Positions 1 through 10,616 of a DNA stretch of 64,000 nucleotides are shown piece after piece. The stretch is taken from the NCBI RefSeq assembly GCF_001457635.1, contig NZ_LN831051.1:992001-1056000 (forward strand), in the 5' to 3' direction. Within the stretch, counting starts at the first letter, position 1; every line of letters begins with the position of its first letter. The translations under genes and the position numbers were made by a program. The DNA comes from Streptococcus pneumoniae (GTDB taxonomy: Bacteria; Bacillota; Bacilli; Lactobacillales; Streptococcaceae). The notes under the pieces are model-generated. The model worked only from the letters and a program-made list of their open reading frames with translations. It was not told the origin of the DNA and made no database searches.

Positions 1-1
1 A

Positions 2-115
2 GATTATAAGCAAACTTTAGAATACCATCAATTAACAGATACTGAGGAATATAAAGATATTTGTTTCAGATTAAAGTTGTTTTTTGATGCAGAACAAAGA
101 AATGGTAAAAGTTGA
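2..115 (+). CDS. 3' end of an unidentified gene (5' end outside window)
   Basis: An open frame runs in from the left edge and stops at TGA 113-115, giving the last 37 residues (ending AEQRNGKS). The tail is charged and hydrophilic and shows no motif I recognise. In related streptococci the genes just before secY2 encode glycosyltransferases or sugar-nucleotide enzymes that decorate the serine-rich-repeat adhesin, so a glycosyltransferase is the likeliest identity, by position only. It is followed 56 bases later by secY2 with no terminator between, so it is probably the preceding gene of the same operon. Confidence 0.5.
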   Translation, partial: DYKQTLEYHQLTDTEEYKDICFRLKLFFDAEQRNGKS

Positions 116-171
116 AATAAAAGAATTGTTATTTACCATATCACAAACAATGAAGGTGAGGGGAGTGTTTT

Positions 172-1389
172 ATGACTAAGATTTATTCGTCAATAGCAGT
201 AAAAAAAGGACTATTTACCTTATTTCTACTGTTTATCTATGTATTGGGAAGTCGTATTATTCTCCCTTTTGTTGACCTAAATACTAAAGATTTTTTAGGA
301 GGTTCAACAGCCTATCTAGCCTTCTCAGCCGCCCTAACAGGTGGAAATCTAAGAAGTTTGTCAATTTTTTCTGTTGGATTATCCCCTTGGATGTCAGCTA
401 TGATTTTGTGGCAGATGTTTTCATATTCTAAAAAATTGGGGCTAAGTTCTACAGCGATTGAAATTCAAGATCGTCGAAAAATGTATCTGACCTTGCTAAT
501 TGCTGTGATTCAATCCTTGGCAGTTAGCTTGAGCTTGCCAGTACAATCCTCCTACTCGGTAATTTTGGTTGCTCTAATGAATACCTTGTTACTCATAGCA
601 GGAACGTTTTTTCTTGTTTGGTTGTCAGATTTAAATGCTAGCATGGGAATTGGGGGTTCTATTGTAATCCTCCTATCCAGCATTGTTTTAAATATCCCTC
701 AGGATGTTATTGAAACTTTTAAACTGGTTTATATCCCTACAGGGATTGTTGTCTTGCTTGTTTTTATGACCATTATATTTTCTTACTTGCTTGTCCTTAT
801 GTATCGAGCTCGCTATTTGGTTCCTGTTAATAAAATTGGCTTACACAATCGATTTAAACGCTATTCTTATCTCGAAATCATGTTGAATCCTGCAGGTGGG
901 ATGCCTTATATGTATGTGATGAGTTTTCTTAGTGTACCAGCTTATTTGTTCATCTTGTTGGGATTTATTTTCCCTAATCATTCAGGGCTAGCGGCTTTAT
1001 CAAAGGAATTTATGGTTGGGAAGCCTTTGTGGGTCTATGTTTATATTTCGGTCTTATTTTTATTTAGTATCATTTTTGCTTTTGTTACGATGAATGGAGA
1101 AGAGATTGCAGACCGTATGAAAAAATCTGGAGAATACATTTATGGTATTTATCCAGGTGCGGATACTAGTCGATTTATTAATCGATTGGTCCTTCGTTTC
1201 TCAGTCATAGGTGGTCTCTTTAATGTGATTATGGCAGGTGGTCCCATGCTTTTTGTTTTGTTTGATGAAAAGTTATTACGATTGGCAATGATTCCAGGCT
1301 TATTTATGATGTTCGGGGGCATGATTTTTACGATTAGAGACGAGGTCAAGGCTTTAAGGCTAAATGAGACCTATAGACCTTTGATTTAG
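172..1389 (+). CDS. secY2: Accessory Sec translocase channel subunit SecY2
   Basis: 405 aa polytopic membrane protein with about ten hydrophobic segments. It forms the membrane pore of the accessory Sec (SecA2-SecY2) system, which exports one heavily O-glycosylated serine-rich-repeat adhesin. Length fits SecY2, which is a little shorter than housekeeping SecY. Identity rests on the sequence pattern (for example [14 protein letters not shown] in the second half) and on the unmistakable neighbours asp1-asp2-asp3-secA2. The ATG follows a purine-rich stretch (GAGGGGAG). Only nine bases separate its stop from asp1, so the two are probably co-transcribed. I see nothing broken. Confidence 0.95.
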   Translation: MTKIYSSIAVKKGLFTLFLLFIYVLGSRIILPFVDLNTKDFLGGSTAYLAFSAALTGGNLRSLSIFSVGLSPWMSAMILWQMFSYSKKLGLSSTAIEIQDRRKMYLTLLIAVIQSLAVSLSLPVQSSYSVILVALMNTLLLIAGTFFLVWLSDLNASMGIGGSIVILLSSIVLNIPQDVIETFKLVYIPTGIVVLLVFMTIIFSYLLVLMYRARYLVPVNKIGLHNRFKRYSYLEIMLNPAGGMPYMYVMSFLSVPAYLFILLGFIFPNHSGLAALSKEFMVGKPLWVYVYISVLFLFSIIFAFVTMNGEEIADRMKKSGEYIYGIYPGADTSRFINRLVLRFSVIGGLFNVIMAGGPMLFVLFDEKLLRLAMIPGLFMMFGGMIFTIRDEVKALRLNETYRPLI

Positions 1390-1398
1390 GAGACTTTT

Positions 1399-2979
1399 AT
1401 GTATTATTTTATTCCAGCTTGGTATGGGTCAGAAAGAACATGGCATGCAGATATCACTCCATGGTATTTTTCTCATTTTCGTCTAGAGTTTGATGATACC
1501 TTTCACCAGATTCGGCTCTTTCAAGAGCAAGATATAGATTCTCGTCTATTAGTATTAGCTTACCAGCCTCATCTACGTTATTTTTTATATAGACATGGTG
1601 TGTTAGAAACGGATACTTATTCCGTTTTTGATGTTATGCAAGATTTTCATAATCTCCATACCCAAGTTTTAAGCATTAGAGATATTGAGTGGGATGATGA
1701 CTGTGAATTTATTTATAGTCCCTTTACGATTATCGTTCAAAAAAATGGGAAGAAATTTGCTAAGGTTGAACATGGAGTTGAAGGTTTCATCAGTGATATA
1801 CAGTATTTTGGACCGAATGGTCAAATACATATGCACCATATCATGGATGATCGAGGGTTTATATCGAGTATTATTTTTTTTGAAGATGGGCAAGCAGCCT
1901 ATCAAGAATATTTGAATCCTAAGGGAGTTTGGCAATTTAGAGAGCGTTTAAAAGAAGGCGGACGGGTAGAAATCAATCCAATTTTGGGTTATCGCTTTAA
2001 AATGCTTACTTATCAAAATATGGGAGATCTGGTGGCAGAATTTTTTGAGAATTATCTGCAAACGTATGTGAAGGATCAGGATATTTTTATGCTTCCTTCT
2101 CATTTTCATCATGACCAGTTGGTACTAGATCGTTTACCTAGTACTAATCCTAAACTGTTGAGTCTGTTCATTGGACGTAATCCTCAAGATACCTTTAGGG
2201 ATTTAGATGTAACTTTTGAAAAATCGGATTTGATTTTGGTGGATAGAGAGGATAGTTTACGATTGTTGCAGGAGTTGTATCCTGAACGAATGCATCAATG
2301 TTATCATTTATCATCTTTTGACACCCGATTACGATTGGGACGAAGCCAAACTAAGAAAGAATCCATCATTTATTTTCAACTGGATTTTGAGCAGGGGATT
2401 GATAATCAAGCTCTGCTTCAAGTCTTGTCCTTTGTCGCTGAAAATAAGGATACTGAGGTGATTTTTGGAGCCTTTGCTGCTAGTCAGGAGCAAATGAATG
2501 TGGTTGAAGGGATTGTTGAGTCTTTCATCCAAGAAAACATTCAATCCGAAAATTTGGGAAAGGCGATTGATTATGGTGATGCAGAAAATCCTCTGGAAGA
2601 AAATCAACACCAGGACTTACGTATACAGTTTGTCAACTTGAATGATGAGTTAGATTTGATAAAAACACTAGAATTTGTCCGTTTGATTGTGGATTTAAAT
2701 AGTCATCCTCATCTCTATACACAGATAGCTGGGATTAGTGCAGGAATTCCTCAAATCAACCTAGTTGAAACCGTCTATGTGGAACATTTAAAAAATGGTT
2801 ATTTGCTGACAGATGTGGCAGAATTTTCTAAGGCTGCACATTATTACACTGATAGGTTGAAAGAGTGGAATGAGGCTTTAATTTATTCGATTGATAAGAT
2901 TAAGGAGCACACTGGACAACAATTTCTTGGAAAATTAGAGAAATGGATAGAGGAGGTTAAAAATGTCAAAGGAACTTAA
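1399..2979 (+). CDS. asp1: Accessory Sec protein Asp1
   Basis: 526 aa cytosolic protein, the usual size of Asp1. In characterised streptococci Asp1 forms a complex with Asp2 and Asp3 that binds SecA2 and is needed for export of the glycosylated adhesin. It has a glycosyltransferase-like (GT-B) fold that is thought not to be catalytic. It begins MYYFIPAWYG after an AGGAG ribosome site. Its last 17 bases overlap the start of asp2, which suggests translational coupling. Assignment is by order, size and N-terminal pattern. Confidence 0.93.
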   Translation: MYYFIPAWYGSERTWHADITPWYFSHFRLEFDDTFHQIRLFQEQDIDSRLLVLAYQPHLRYFLYRHGVLETDTYSVFDVMQDFHNLHTQVLSIRDIEWDDDCEFIYSPFTIIVQKNGKKFAKVEHGVEGFISDIQYFGPNGQIHMHHIMDDRGFISSIIFFEDGQAAYQEYLNPKGVWQFRERLKEGGRVEINPILGYRFKMLTYQNMGDLVAEFFENYLQTYVKDQDIFMLPSHFHHDQLVLDRLPSTNPKLLSLFIGRNPQDTFRDLDVTFEKSDLILVDREDSLRLLQELYPERMHQCYHLSSFDTRLRLGRSQTKKESIIYFQLDFEQGIDNQALLQVLSFVAENKDTEVIFGAFAASQEQMNVVEGIVESFIQENIQSENLGKAIDYGDAENPLEENQHQDLRIQFVNLNDELDLIKTLEFVRLIVDLNSHPHLYTQIAGISAGIPQINLVETVYVEHLKNGYLLTDVAEFSKAAHYYTDRLKEWNEALIYSIDKIKEHTGQQFLGKLEKWIEEVKNVKGT

Positions 2980-4498
2980 TATTTTACAGATAGGACTTGC
3001 CAATTGGGAAAATCACTATGACATACCTGAAAATATGAATTGGTATCATTTTTACCCAAACTCATCAGAAGCTCTTCGTGAAATAATCGAAAAAGAGGAT
3101 ATTAGCCGTTTTCATGCAGTTTTAATAGAAGATGGTCAGTATTCCAGAGACTTATTTTCCTATGTAAAATATTTTGAACCTTATACTTTGTTCTATAACC
3201 AGAATCTACAAATAAATGATAGAGAGGTTGTGGATTTTCTAAAAAAACGATGTGCACAAGCAATTGATTTTTTAAGTCCCCAACAACTAATCAATGATTT
3301 AAGTAAATCTCTTTTTGGCGGTGGGTATGGTGATAAACTCTTTCCTCCGACGATACAAGTCAATCCAAATTTTACAGGAGCTATTTCTTATCAAGGATTG
3401 GATTATGTCAGTTTGGAAGGTGAGTTTGGGCAAGATTTTGCCCAGCTTGCCTATTGGGCTTATAATATTATGGTGCAAAAAACACTCCCTATTGAGTTGT
3501 GGCTTGAATATGAGAAGGAAGGCAATTGTGACTTTCGTTTGGTCATCCGTAAAATGTGGAGTGGGTCTGTTGATGATTTCTTTGAAGAAGTAATAGTATC
3601 TGAAAAAGACTTGGAGCAAGCACTTTTTATGGATAGTCGAGACGGAGACTACTTTCTCTCGATATCTGTTGAAGCAAGAGGTCGTGGAACTATCAAACTA
3701 GGTAATCTTCACCAACGATGGAGTCGAAAACAATTTGGTAAGTTTGTACTTGGTGGAAATATCCTACATGATTCCAAGCGTGATGAAATAAACTATTTCT
3801 TCCATCCAGGTGATTTTAAACCGCCTTTGACTGTCTATTTTGCAGGTTATCGACCTGCAGAAGGATTCGAGGGTTACTTTATGATGAAAACTCTTGGATG
3901 TCCCTTCATTTTATTTTCTGATCCACGTTTAGAGGGGGGAGCTTTTTATCTCGGAACGGATGAGCTAGAGGGAAAAGTAAAGGATATGATCACTCACTAT
4001 CTTGATTATTTAGGCTTTGATCATAAGGATTTGATTTTATCAGGTCTTTCTATGGGAACGTTTCCGGCTCTCTATTATGGTGCTTCTTTTGAACCCCATG
4101 CCATCATAGTTGGTAAGCCCTTGGCTAATTTAGGAACTATAGCTAGTCGTGGACGTTTGGACGCACCGGGTGTCTCTAACTTAGCTTTTGATTGTTTAAT
4201 TCATCATACAGGTGGGACAAGTTCTCAAGATATGACGGAGTTGGATCAGCGTTTTTGGAAAATTTTTAAACAAGCAAATTTTTCAAAGACAACCTTTGGT
4301 TTATCCTATATGAAAGATGAAGAAATGGATCCACAAGCCTATGAACAATTAGTGTCTTATCTGTGTAATACAGGTGCGAAGATTTTATCTAAAGGAACTG
4401 CTGGACGACACAATGATGATACAGATACCAATATTTCTTGGTTTTTGCACTTTTATAGAATGGTCTTAGAGACTGGTTTTGGAAGGGAGAAAAGATGA
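2963..4498 (+). CDS. asp2: Accessory Sec protein Asp2 (adhesin O-acetyltransferase)
   Basis: 511 aa. Asp2 has a dual role in S. gordonii: it is an essential part of the Asp1-2-3 export complex, and an alpha/beta-hydrolase-type acetyltransferase that modifies GlcNAc on the adhesin. The catalytic apparatus is visible here. A nucleophile elbow GLSMG places Ser at residue 363, and GRHND near the C-terminus places His at 483, one residue from the positions I recall for the S. gordonii enzyme. Asp452 (MKDEE) is a candidate third member. A strong GAGGAGG ribosome site lies inside the end of asp1. The stop overlaps the asp3 start (ATGA). The enzyme looks intact. Confidence 0.94.
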   Translation: MSKELNILQIGLANWENHYDIPENMNWYHFYPNSSEALREIIEKEDISRFHAVLIEDGQYSRDLFSYVKYFEPYTLFYNQNLQINDREVVDFLKKRCAQAIDFLSPQQLINDLSKSLFGGGYGDKLFPPTIQVNPNFTGAISYQGLDYVSLEGEFGQDFAQLAYWAYNIMVQKTLPIELWLEYEKEGNCDFRLVIRKMWSGSVDDFFEEVIVSEKDLEQALFMDSRDGDYFLSISVEARGRGTIKLGNLHQRWSRKQFGKFVLGGNILHDSKRDEINYFFHPGDFKPPLTVYFAGYRPAEGFEGYFMMKTLGCPFILFSDPRLEGGAFYLGTDELEGKVKDMITHYLDYLGFDHKDLILSGLSMGTFPALYYGASFEPHAIIVGKPLANLGTIASRGRLDAPGVSNLAFDCLIHHTGGTSSQDMTELDQRFWKIFKQANFSKTTFGLSYMKDEEMDPQAYEQLVSYLCNTGAKILSKGTAGRHNDDTDTNISWFLHFYRMVLETGFGREKR

Positions 4499-4935
4499 TT
4501 ATTACACAGAGACAGTCTATTCATTGGGGAGAAGTTGGTGGGACTTATATGTATGGAACAACTGTATCTTATTACCCTGACAAAAGTGTTCGTCTGTATA
4601 ATCCTCTATTGCCATCTGGTGAGATTCTAAAGACTTGGTTTTCTAGTGTCAATTACCAGGCTGCACGAACCCAACCTCAGCTTCCCTTATTAAAAAGAAA
4701 GCAGGAGTATCAACTATCACTGGTTTTTGATTGTCAGCCTGAAAATGGAGTTTATACCAAGATAACTTTTTTTGACCGCTATGGTGATATTTTAGAAAAA
4801 AAGGTAGAAAAAGTGAAAGATTTCATATTTACTTATCCAGAAGATAGTTATACTTATCAAGTTTCTCTTTTAAGTGCTGGATTTGAGTCCTTAACTTTCT
4901 ATCATTTTTCTATTAAGGAGATCAGAAGTGTTTAG
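4495..4935 (+). CDS. asp3: Accessory Sec protein Asp3
   Basis: 146 aa, a normal to slightly short Asp3. In the family it is a small carbohydrate-binding-module-like protein that bridges Asp1 and Asp2 and binds SecA2 and the adhesin. The start ATG overlaps the asp2 stop, and its own stop lies inside secA2, so translation of asp2, asp3 and secA2 is probably coupled. No signal peptide or membrane segment is seen. Identification is mainly by size and position between asp2 and secA2, supported by its beta-rich pattern ([20 protein letters not shown]). Confidence 0.9.
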   Translation: MIITQRQSIHWGEVGGTYMYGTTVSYYPDKSVRLYNPLLPSGEILKTWFSSVNYQAARTQPQLPLLKRKQEYQLSLVFDCQPENGVYTKITFFDRYGDILEKKVEKVKDFIFTYPEDSYTYQVSLLSAGFESLTFYHFSIKEIRSV

Positions 4936-7300
4936 ACGTTTAGGTCAAGATTTCCAGCTTAGGAAAGTGAAAAAGATTTTAAAGCAGATTAATGCCCTGA
5001 AAGGCAAGATGTCCTCTCTTTCGGATCAAGAATTAGTAGCTAAAACAGTAGAGTTTCGTCAGCGTCTTTCCGAGGGAGAAAGTCTAGACGATATTTTGGT
5101 TGAAGCTTTTGCTGTGGTGCGTGAAGCAGATAAGCGGATTTTAGGGATGTTCCCCTATGATGTTCAAGTCATGGGAGCTATTGTCATGCACTATGGAAAT
5201 GTTGCTGAGATGAATACGGGGGAAGGTAAGACATTGACAGCTACCATGCCTGTCTATTTGAACGCTTTTTCAGGAGAAGGAGTGATGGTTGTGACTCCTA
5301 ATGAGTATTTATCAAAGCGTGATGTCGAGGAAATGGGTCAAGTTTATCGTTTTCTAGGATTGACCATTGGTGTACCATTTACGGAAGATCCAAAGAAGGA
5401 AATGAAAGCTGAAGAAAAGAAGCTTATCTATGCTTCGGATATCATCTACACAACCAATAGTAATTTAGGTTTTGATTATCTAAATGATAACCTAGCCTCG
5501 AATGAAGAAGGTAAGTTTTTACGACCGTTTAACTATGTGATTATTGATGAAATTGATGATATCTTGCTTGATAGTGCACAAACTCCTCTGATTATTGCGG
5601 GTTCTCCTCGTGTTCAGTCTAATTACTATGCGATCATTGATACACTTGTAACAACCTTGGTCGAAGGAGAGGATTATATCTTTAAAGAGGAGAAAGAGGA
5701 GGTTTGGCTCACTACTAAGGGGGCCAAGTCTGCTGAGAATTTCCTAGGGATTGATAATTTATACAAGGAAGAGCATGCGTCTTTTGCTCGTCATTTGGTT
5801 TATGCGATTCGAGCTCATAAGCTCTTTACTAAAGATAAGGACTATATCATTCGTGGAAATGAGATGGTACTGGTTGATAAGGGAACAGGGCGTCTAATGG
5901 AAATGACTAAACTTCAAGGAGGTCTCCATCAGGCTATTGAAGCCAAGGAACATGTCAAATTATCTCCTGAGACGCGGGCTATGGCCTCGATCACCTATCA
6001 GAGTCTTTTTAAGATGTTTAATAAGATATCTGGTATGACAGGGACAGGTAAGGTCGCGGAAAAAGAGTTTATTGAAACTTACAATATGTCTGTAGTACGC
6101 ATTCCAACCAATCGTCCGAGACAACGGATTGACTATCCAGATAATCTATATATCACTTTACCTGAAAAAGTGTATGCATCCTTGGAGTACATCAAGCAAT
6201 ACCATGCTAAGGGAAATCCTTTACTCGTTTTTGTAGGCTCAGTTGAAATGTCTCAACTCTATTCGTCTCTCTTGTTTCGTGAAGGGATTGCCCATAATGT
6301 CCTAAATGCTAATAATGCGGCGCGTGAGGCTCAGATTATCTCCGAGTCAGGTCAGATGGGGGCTGTGACAGTGGCTACCTCTATGGCAGGACGTGGTACG
6401 GATATCAAGCTTGGTAAAGGAGTCGCAGAGCTTGGGGGCTTGATTGTTATTGGGACTGAGCGGATGGAAAGTCAGCAGATCGACCTACAAATTCGTGGCC
6501 GTTCTGGTCGTCAGGGAGATCCTGGTATGAGTAAATTTTTTGTATCCTTAGAGGATGATGTTATCAAGAAATTTGGTCCATCTTGGGTGCATAAAAAGTA
6601 CAAAGACTATCAGGTTCAAGATATGACTCAACCGGAAGTATTGAAAGGTCGTAAATACCGGAAACTAGTCGAAAAGGCTCAACATGCTAGTGATAGTGCT
6701 GGCCGTTCGGCACGTCGTCAGACTCTAGAATATGCTGAAAGCATGAATATTCAACGGGATATGATTTACAAGGAGCGTAATCGTCTAATAGATGGTTCTC
6801 GTGACTTAGAGGATGTTGTTGTGGATATCATTGAGAGATATACAGAAGAGGTAGCGGCTGATCACTATGCTAGTCGTGAATTACTGTTTCACTTTATTGT
6901 GACCAATATTAGTTTTCATGTTAAAGAGGTTCCAGATTATATAGATGTAACTGACAAAACTGCAGTTCGTAGCTTTATGAAGCAGGTGATTGATAAAGAA
7001 CTTTCTGAAAAGAAAGAATTACTTAATCAACATGACTTATATGAACAGTTTTTACGACTTTCACTGCTTAAAGCCATTGATGACAACTGGGTAGAGCAGG
7101 TAGACTATCTACAACAGCTATCCATGGCTATCGGTGGTCAATCTGCTAGTCAGAAAAATCCAATCGTAGAGTACTATCAAGAAGCCTACGCGGGCTTTGA
7201 AGCTATGAAAGAACAAATCCGTGCGGATATGGTGCGTAATCTCCTGATGGGGCTGGTTGAGGTCACTCCAAAAGGTGAAATCGTGACTCATTTTCCATAA
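4928..7300 (+). CDS. secA2: Accessory Sec motor ATPase SecA2
   Basis: 790 aa DEAD-like ATPase that drives the glycosylated adhesin through SecY2. Walker A is NTGEGKT at residues 96-102. A DEID Walker B and the arginine-rich [11 protein letters not shown] helicase motif follow. Compared with the housekeeping SecA at 57306 it is about 47 residues shorter and lacks the C-terminal zinc motif ([12 protein letters not shown]), as expected for SecA2. It starts with GTG at 4928, chosen because AAGGAG lies seven bases upstream and the N-terminus MFRRLGQDF matches the family. It overlaps asp3 by eight bases and is followed by gtfA after eleven. Confidence 0.96.
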   Translation: MFRRLGQDFQLRKVKKILKQINALKGKMSSLSDQELVAKTVEFRQRLSEGESLDDILVEAFAVVREADKRILGMFPYDVQVMGAIVMHYGNVAEMNTGEGKTLTATMPVYLNAFSGEGVMVVTPNEYLSKRDVEEMGQVYRFLGLTIGVPFTEDPKKEMKAEEKKLIYASDIIYTTNSNLGFDYLNDNLASNEEGKFLRPFNYVIIDEIDDILLDSAQTPLIIAGSPRVQSNYYAIIDTLVTTLVEGEDYIFKEEKEEVWLTTKGAKSAENFLGIDNLYKEEHASFARHLVYAIRAHKLFTKDKDYIIRGNEMVLVDKGTGRLMEMTKLQGGLHQAIEAKEHVKLSPETRAMASITYQSLFKMFNKISGMTGTGKVAEKEFIETYNMSVVRIPTNRPRQRIDYPDNLYITLPEKVYASLEYIKQYHAKGNPLLVFVGSVEMSQLYSSLLFREGIAHNVLNANNAAREAQIISESGQMGAVTVATSMAGRGTDIKLGKGVAELGGLIVIGTERMESQQIDLQIRGRSGRQGDPGMSKFFVSLEDDVIKKFGPSWVHKKYKDYQVQDMTQPEVLKGRKYRKLVEKAQHASDSAGRSARRQTLEYAESMNIQRDMIYKERNRLIDGSRDLEDVVVDIIERYTEEVAADHYASRELLFHFIVTNISFHVKEVPDYIDVTDKTAVRSFMKQVIDKELSEKKELLNQHDLYEQFLRLSLLKAIDDNWVEQVDYLQQLSMAIGGQSASQKNPIVEYYQEAYAGFEAMKEQIRADMVRNLLMGLVEVTPKGEIVTHFP

Positions 7301-7311
7301 GAGGAGAAAAT

Positions 7312-8823
7312 ATGACAATTTACAATATAAATTTAGGAATTGGTTGGGCTAGTAGCGGTGTTGAATACGCTCAAGCCTATCGTGCTGGTGTTTTTCGGAA
7401 ATTAAATCTGTCCTCTAAGTTTATCTTTACAGATATGATTTTAGCCGATAATATTCAGCACTTAACAGCCAATATTGGTTTTGATGATAATCAGGTTATC
7501 TGGCTTTATAATCATTTCACAGACATCAAAATTGCGCCTACTAGCGTGACAGTGGATGATGTCTTGGCTTACTTTGGTGGTGAAGAAAGTCACAGAGAAA
7601 AAAATGGCAAGGTTTTACGTGTCTTCTTTTTTGACCAAGATAAGTTTGTAACCTGTTATTTGGTGGATGAGGACAAGGACTTGGTTCAACATGCCGAGTA
7701 TGTTTTTAAGGGAAACCTGATTCGGAAGGATTACTTTTCTTATACGCGTTATTGTAGCGAGTATTTTGCTCCCAAGGACAATGTTGCAGTCTTATACCAA
7801 CGAACTTTTTACAATGAAGACGGGACTCCAGTCTATGATATCTTGATGAATCAAGGGAAGGAAGAAGTTTATCATTTCAAGGATAAGATTTTCTATGGAA
7901 AGCAAGCTTTTGTGCGTGCCTTTATGAAATCTTTGAATTTGAACAAGTCTGATTTGGTTATTCTGGATAGGGAGACAGGTATTGGACAGGTTGTGTTTGA
8001 GGAAGCACAGACAGCACATCTAGCGGTAGTTGTTCATGCGGAGCATTATAGTGAAAATGCTACAAATGAGGACTATATCCTTTGGAATAACTATTATGAC
8101 TATCAGTTTACCAATGCAGATAAGGTTGACTTCTTTATCGTGTCTACTGATAGACAAAATGAAGTTCTACAAGAGCAATTTGCCAAATATACTCAGCATC
8201 AACCAAAGATTGTTACCATTCCTGTAGGCAGTATTGATTCCTTGACAGATTCAAGTCAAGGGCGCAAACCATTTTCATTGATTACGGCTTCACGTCTTGC
8301 CAAAGAAAAACACATTGATTGGCTTGTGAAAGCTGTGATTGAGGCTCGTAAGGAAATCCCTGAATTAACCTTTGATATTTATGGTAGTGGAGGAGAAGAT
8401 TCTCTGCTTAGAGACATTATTGCAAATCATCAGGCTGAGAATTATATCCAGCTCAAGGGGCATGCGGAACTTTCGCAGATTTATAGCCAGTATGAGGTCT
8501 ACTTAACGGCTTCTACCAGCGAAGGATTTGGTCTGACCTTGATGGAAGCTATTGGTTCAGGTCTACCTCTAATTGGTTTTGATGTGCCTTATGGTAATCA
8601 GACCTTTATAGAGGATGGGCAAAATGGTTATTTGATTCCAAGTTCATCTGACCATGTAGAAGACCAAATCAAGCAAGCTTATGCCGCTAAGATTTGTCAA
8701 TTGTATCAAGAAAATCGTTTGGAAGCTATGCGTGCCTATTCTTATCAAATTGCAGAAGGCTTCTTGACCAAAGAAATTTTAGAAAAGTGGAAGAAAACAG
8801 TAGAGGAGGTGCTCCATGATTGA
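7312..8823 (+). CDS. gtfA: Adhesin O-GlcNAc glycosyltransferase, catalytic subunit GtfA
   Basis: 503 aa GT4-family enzyme. In SRR loci GtfA, with its partner GtfB, adds the first GlcNAc to serine and threonine residues of the adhesin in the cytosol before export. The C-terminal half carries the GT-B nucleotide-sugar site with the E-x7-E pair at Glu404 and Glu412 (EGFGLTLME), followed by GSGLPLIGFD. The N-terminal half has the extended beta domain typical of GtfA. The ribosome site GAGGAG precedes the ATG. The last eight bases overlap gtfB, consistent with 1:1 production of the two subunits. Confidence 0.94.
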   Translation: MTIYNINLGIGWASSGVEYAQAYRAGVFRKLNLSSKFIFTDMILADNIQHLTANIGFDDNQVIWLYNHFTDIKIAPTSVTVDDVLAYFGGEESHREKNGKVLRVFFFDQDKFVTCYLVDEDKDLVQHAEYVFKGNLIRKDYFSYTRYCSEYFAPKDNVAVLYQRTFYNEDGTPVYDILMNQGKEEVYHFKDKIFYGKQAFVRAFMKSLNLNKSDLVILDRETGIGQVVFEEAQTAHLAVVVHAEHYSENATNEDYILWNNYYDYQFTNADKVDFFIVSTDRQNEVLQEQFAKYTQHQPKIVTIPVGSIDSLTDSSQGRKPFSLITASRLAKEKHIDWLVKAVIEARKEIPELTFDIYGSGGEDSLLRDIIANHQAENYIQLKGHAELSQIYSQYEVYLTASTSEGFGLTLMEAIGSGLPLIGFDVPYGNQTFIEDGQNGYLIPSSSDHVEDQIKQAYAAKICQLYQENRLEAMRAYSYQIAEGFLTKEILEKWKKTVEEVLHD

Positions 8824-10153
8824 ACTTTATGATAGTTACAGTCAAGAAAGTCGAGATTTACATGAAAGTCTAGTCGCTACTGGTCTTTCTCAACTTGGAG
8901 TGGTCATCGATGCAGATGGTTTTCTGCCTGATGGTCTGCTTTCTCCTTTTACCTATTATCTAGGTTACGAGGATGGAAAACCTCTCTATTTTAACCAAGT
9001 TCCCGTTTCAGATTTTTGGGAAATTTTAGGAGATAATCAGTCTGCTTGTATTGAAGATGTGACGCAGGAGAGGGCTGTCATTCATTATGCTGATGGAATG
9101 CAGGCTCGCTTGGTTAAACAGGTAGACTGGAAAGACCTAGAAGGTCGAGTACGTCAGGTTGACCACTACAATCGCTTTGGTGCTTGCTTTGCTAAAACCA
9201 CTTATAGCGCAGATAGCGAGCCGATTATGACAGTTTACCAAGATGTTAATGGCCAACAAGTTTTACTGGAAAACCATGTGACGGGTGATATCTTATTGAC
9301 TTTGCCTGGTCAGTCCATGCGTTACTTTGCAAATAAAGTTGAATTTATCACCTTCTTTTTGCAAGATTTGGAAATAGATACCAGTCAGCTTATCTTTAAT
9401 ACTCTAGCGACTCCTTTCTTGGTTTCCTTCCATCATCCAGATAAATCTGGCTCGGATGTCTTGGTATGGCAGGAACCTCTCTATGATGCCATTCCAGGTA
9501 ATATGCAGTTGATTTTGGAAAGTGATAATGTGCGTACTAAGAAGATCATCATTCCAAATAAGACGACTTATGAGCGCGCTTTAGAGTTAACTGACGAGAA
9601 ATACCATGATCAGTTTGTGCACTTGGGTTATCATTACCAGTTCAAACGTGATAATTTCCTAAGACGAGATGCCTTAATCTTGACCAATTCAGATCAGATT
9701 GAGCAAGTAGAAGCAATCGCAGGAGCCTTGCCTGATGTCACTTTCCGTATTGCAGCGGTGACAGAGATGTCTTCTAAGCTCTTAGATATGCTTCGTTATC
9801 CTAATGTGGTCCTTTATCAGAACGCTAGTCCACAGAAGATTCAGGAGCTGTATCAACTGTCGGATATTTACTTGGATATAAACCACAGTAATGAGTTGCT
9901 ACAGGCAGTGCGTCAGGCCTTTGAGCACAATCTCTTGATTCTTGGCTTTAATCAGACGGTGCACAATAGACTTTATATCGCTCCAGACCATCTATTTGAA
10001 AGTAGTGAAGTTGCTGCTTTGGTTGAGACCATTAAATTGGCCCTTTCAGATGTTGATCAAATGCGTCAGGCACTTTGCAAACAAGGCCAACATGCAAATT
10101 ATGTTGACTTGGTGAGATATCAGGAAACCATGCAAACTGTTTTAGGAGGCTAA
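8816..10153 (+). CDS. gtfB: Glycosyltransferase-stabilising partner GtfB
   Basis: 445 aa. GtfB is a GT-B-like protein without the catalytic E-x7-E pair. In the family it holds the acceptor polypeptide, stabilises GtfA and activates it. I see no equivalent of the GtfA active-site motif, which fits a non-catalytic partner. The ATG at 8816 lies inside the end of gtfA and is preceded by GAGGTG. asp4 begins two bases after its stop. Assignment is by order and size, with supporting N-terminal pattern (MIELYDSYSQESR). Confidence 0.92.
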   Translation: MIELYDSYSQESRDLHESLVATGLSQLGVVIDADGFLPDGLLSPFTYYLGYEDGKPLYFNQVPVSDFWEILGDNQSACIEDVTQERAVIHYADGMQARLVKQVDWKDLEGRVRQVDHYNRFGACFAKTTYSADSEPIMTVYQDVNGQQVLLENHVTGDILLTLPGQSMRYFANKVEFITFFLQDLEIDTSQLIFNTLATPFLVSFHHPDKSGSDVLVWQEPLYDAIPGNMQLILESDNVRTKKIIIPNKTTYERALELTDEKYHDQFVHLGYHYQFKRDNFLRRDALILTNSDQIEQVEAIAGALPDVTFRIAAVTEMSSKLLDMLRYPNVVLYQNASPQKIQELYQLSDIYLDINHSNELLQAVRQAFEHNLLILGFNQTVHNRLYIAPDHLFESSEVAALVETIKLALSDVDQMRQALCKQGQHANYVDLVRYQETMQTVLGG

Positions 10154-10154
10154 C

Positions 10155-10334
10155 ATGTCAGAGGAAGATTTATTTTACAAAGACGTTGAAGGCCGCATGG
10201 AAGAGTTGAAACAAAAACCCATCAAGAAGGAAAAAGAAACCCGAGGGGAAAAGATTAGTAAGACTTTTTCACTTTTACTGGGTTTGATGATTCTGATTGG
10301 TTTGCTCTTTACTTTGCTGGGAATTTTGAGGTAG
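10155..10334 (+). CDS. asp4: Accessory Sec protein Asp4 (SecE-like)
   Basis: 59 aa membrane protein. The first 35 residues are hydrophilic and rich in Lys and Glu (MSEEDLFYKDVEGRMEEL), and are followed by one transmembrane helix from about residue 38 to 57. This topology and the position right after gtfB match Asp4, thought to take the place of SecE beside SecY2. The start follows TTTAGGAGG inside the end of gtfB. asp5 follows four bases after its stop. Confidence 0.88.
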   Translation: MSEEDLFYKDVEGRMEELKQKPIKKEKETRGEKISKTFSLLLGLMILIGLLFTLLGILR

Positions 10335-10338
10335 ATCT

Positions 10339-10563
10339 ATGATTGAAATACTAATTGTTTTAGCTATTATCCTATCTCTTGCTTTGATTGTATTGGTAAC
10401 TATACAACCCCGTCAAAATCAACTATTTTCCATGGATGCCACTAGTAATATTGGTAAACCAAGCTACTGGCAGAGCAACACCTTGGTCAAGGTGCTCACT
10501 TTATTGGTGAGTTTGGCTTTATTTGTTCTACTATTAACCTTTATGGTGATTACTTATAAATAA
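10339..10563 (+). CDS. asp5: Accessory Sec protein Asp5 (SecG-like)
   Basis: 74 aa with two transmembrane helices (about residues 2-22 and 49-71) joined by a polar loop containing QPRQNQLFSMDA. This is the layout of SecG, and Asp5 is regarded as the SecG counterpart of the accessory translocon. It is the last gene of the locus. A GAGG purine stretch lies upstream of the ATG, and a strong terminator follows directly. Confidence 0.88.
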   Translation: MIEILIVLAIILSLALIVLVTIQPRQNQLFSMDATSNIGKPSYWQSNTLVKVLTLLVSLALFVLLLTFMVITYK

Positions 10564-10616
10564 AAGAAAACTTCAGATATTCACCTTTTGTGGATTGGTC
10601 TGAAGTTTTCTTTTTT
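10563..10616 (+). terminator. Rho-independent terminator of the accessory Sec locus
   Basis: A long inverted repeat (AAAGAAAACTTCAGA pairing with TCTGAAGTTTTCTTT) ends in a T-run directly after asp5. The A-rich left arm means it could also work for transcription from the right. Confidence 0.85.
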
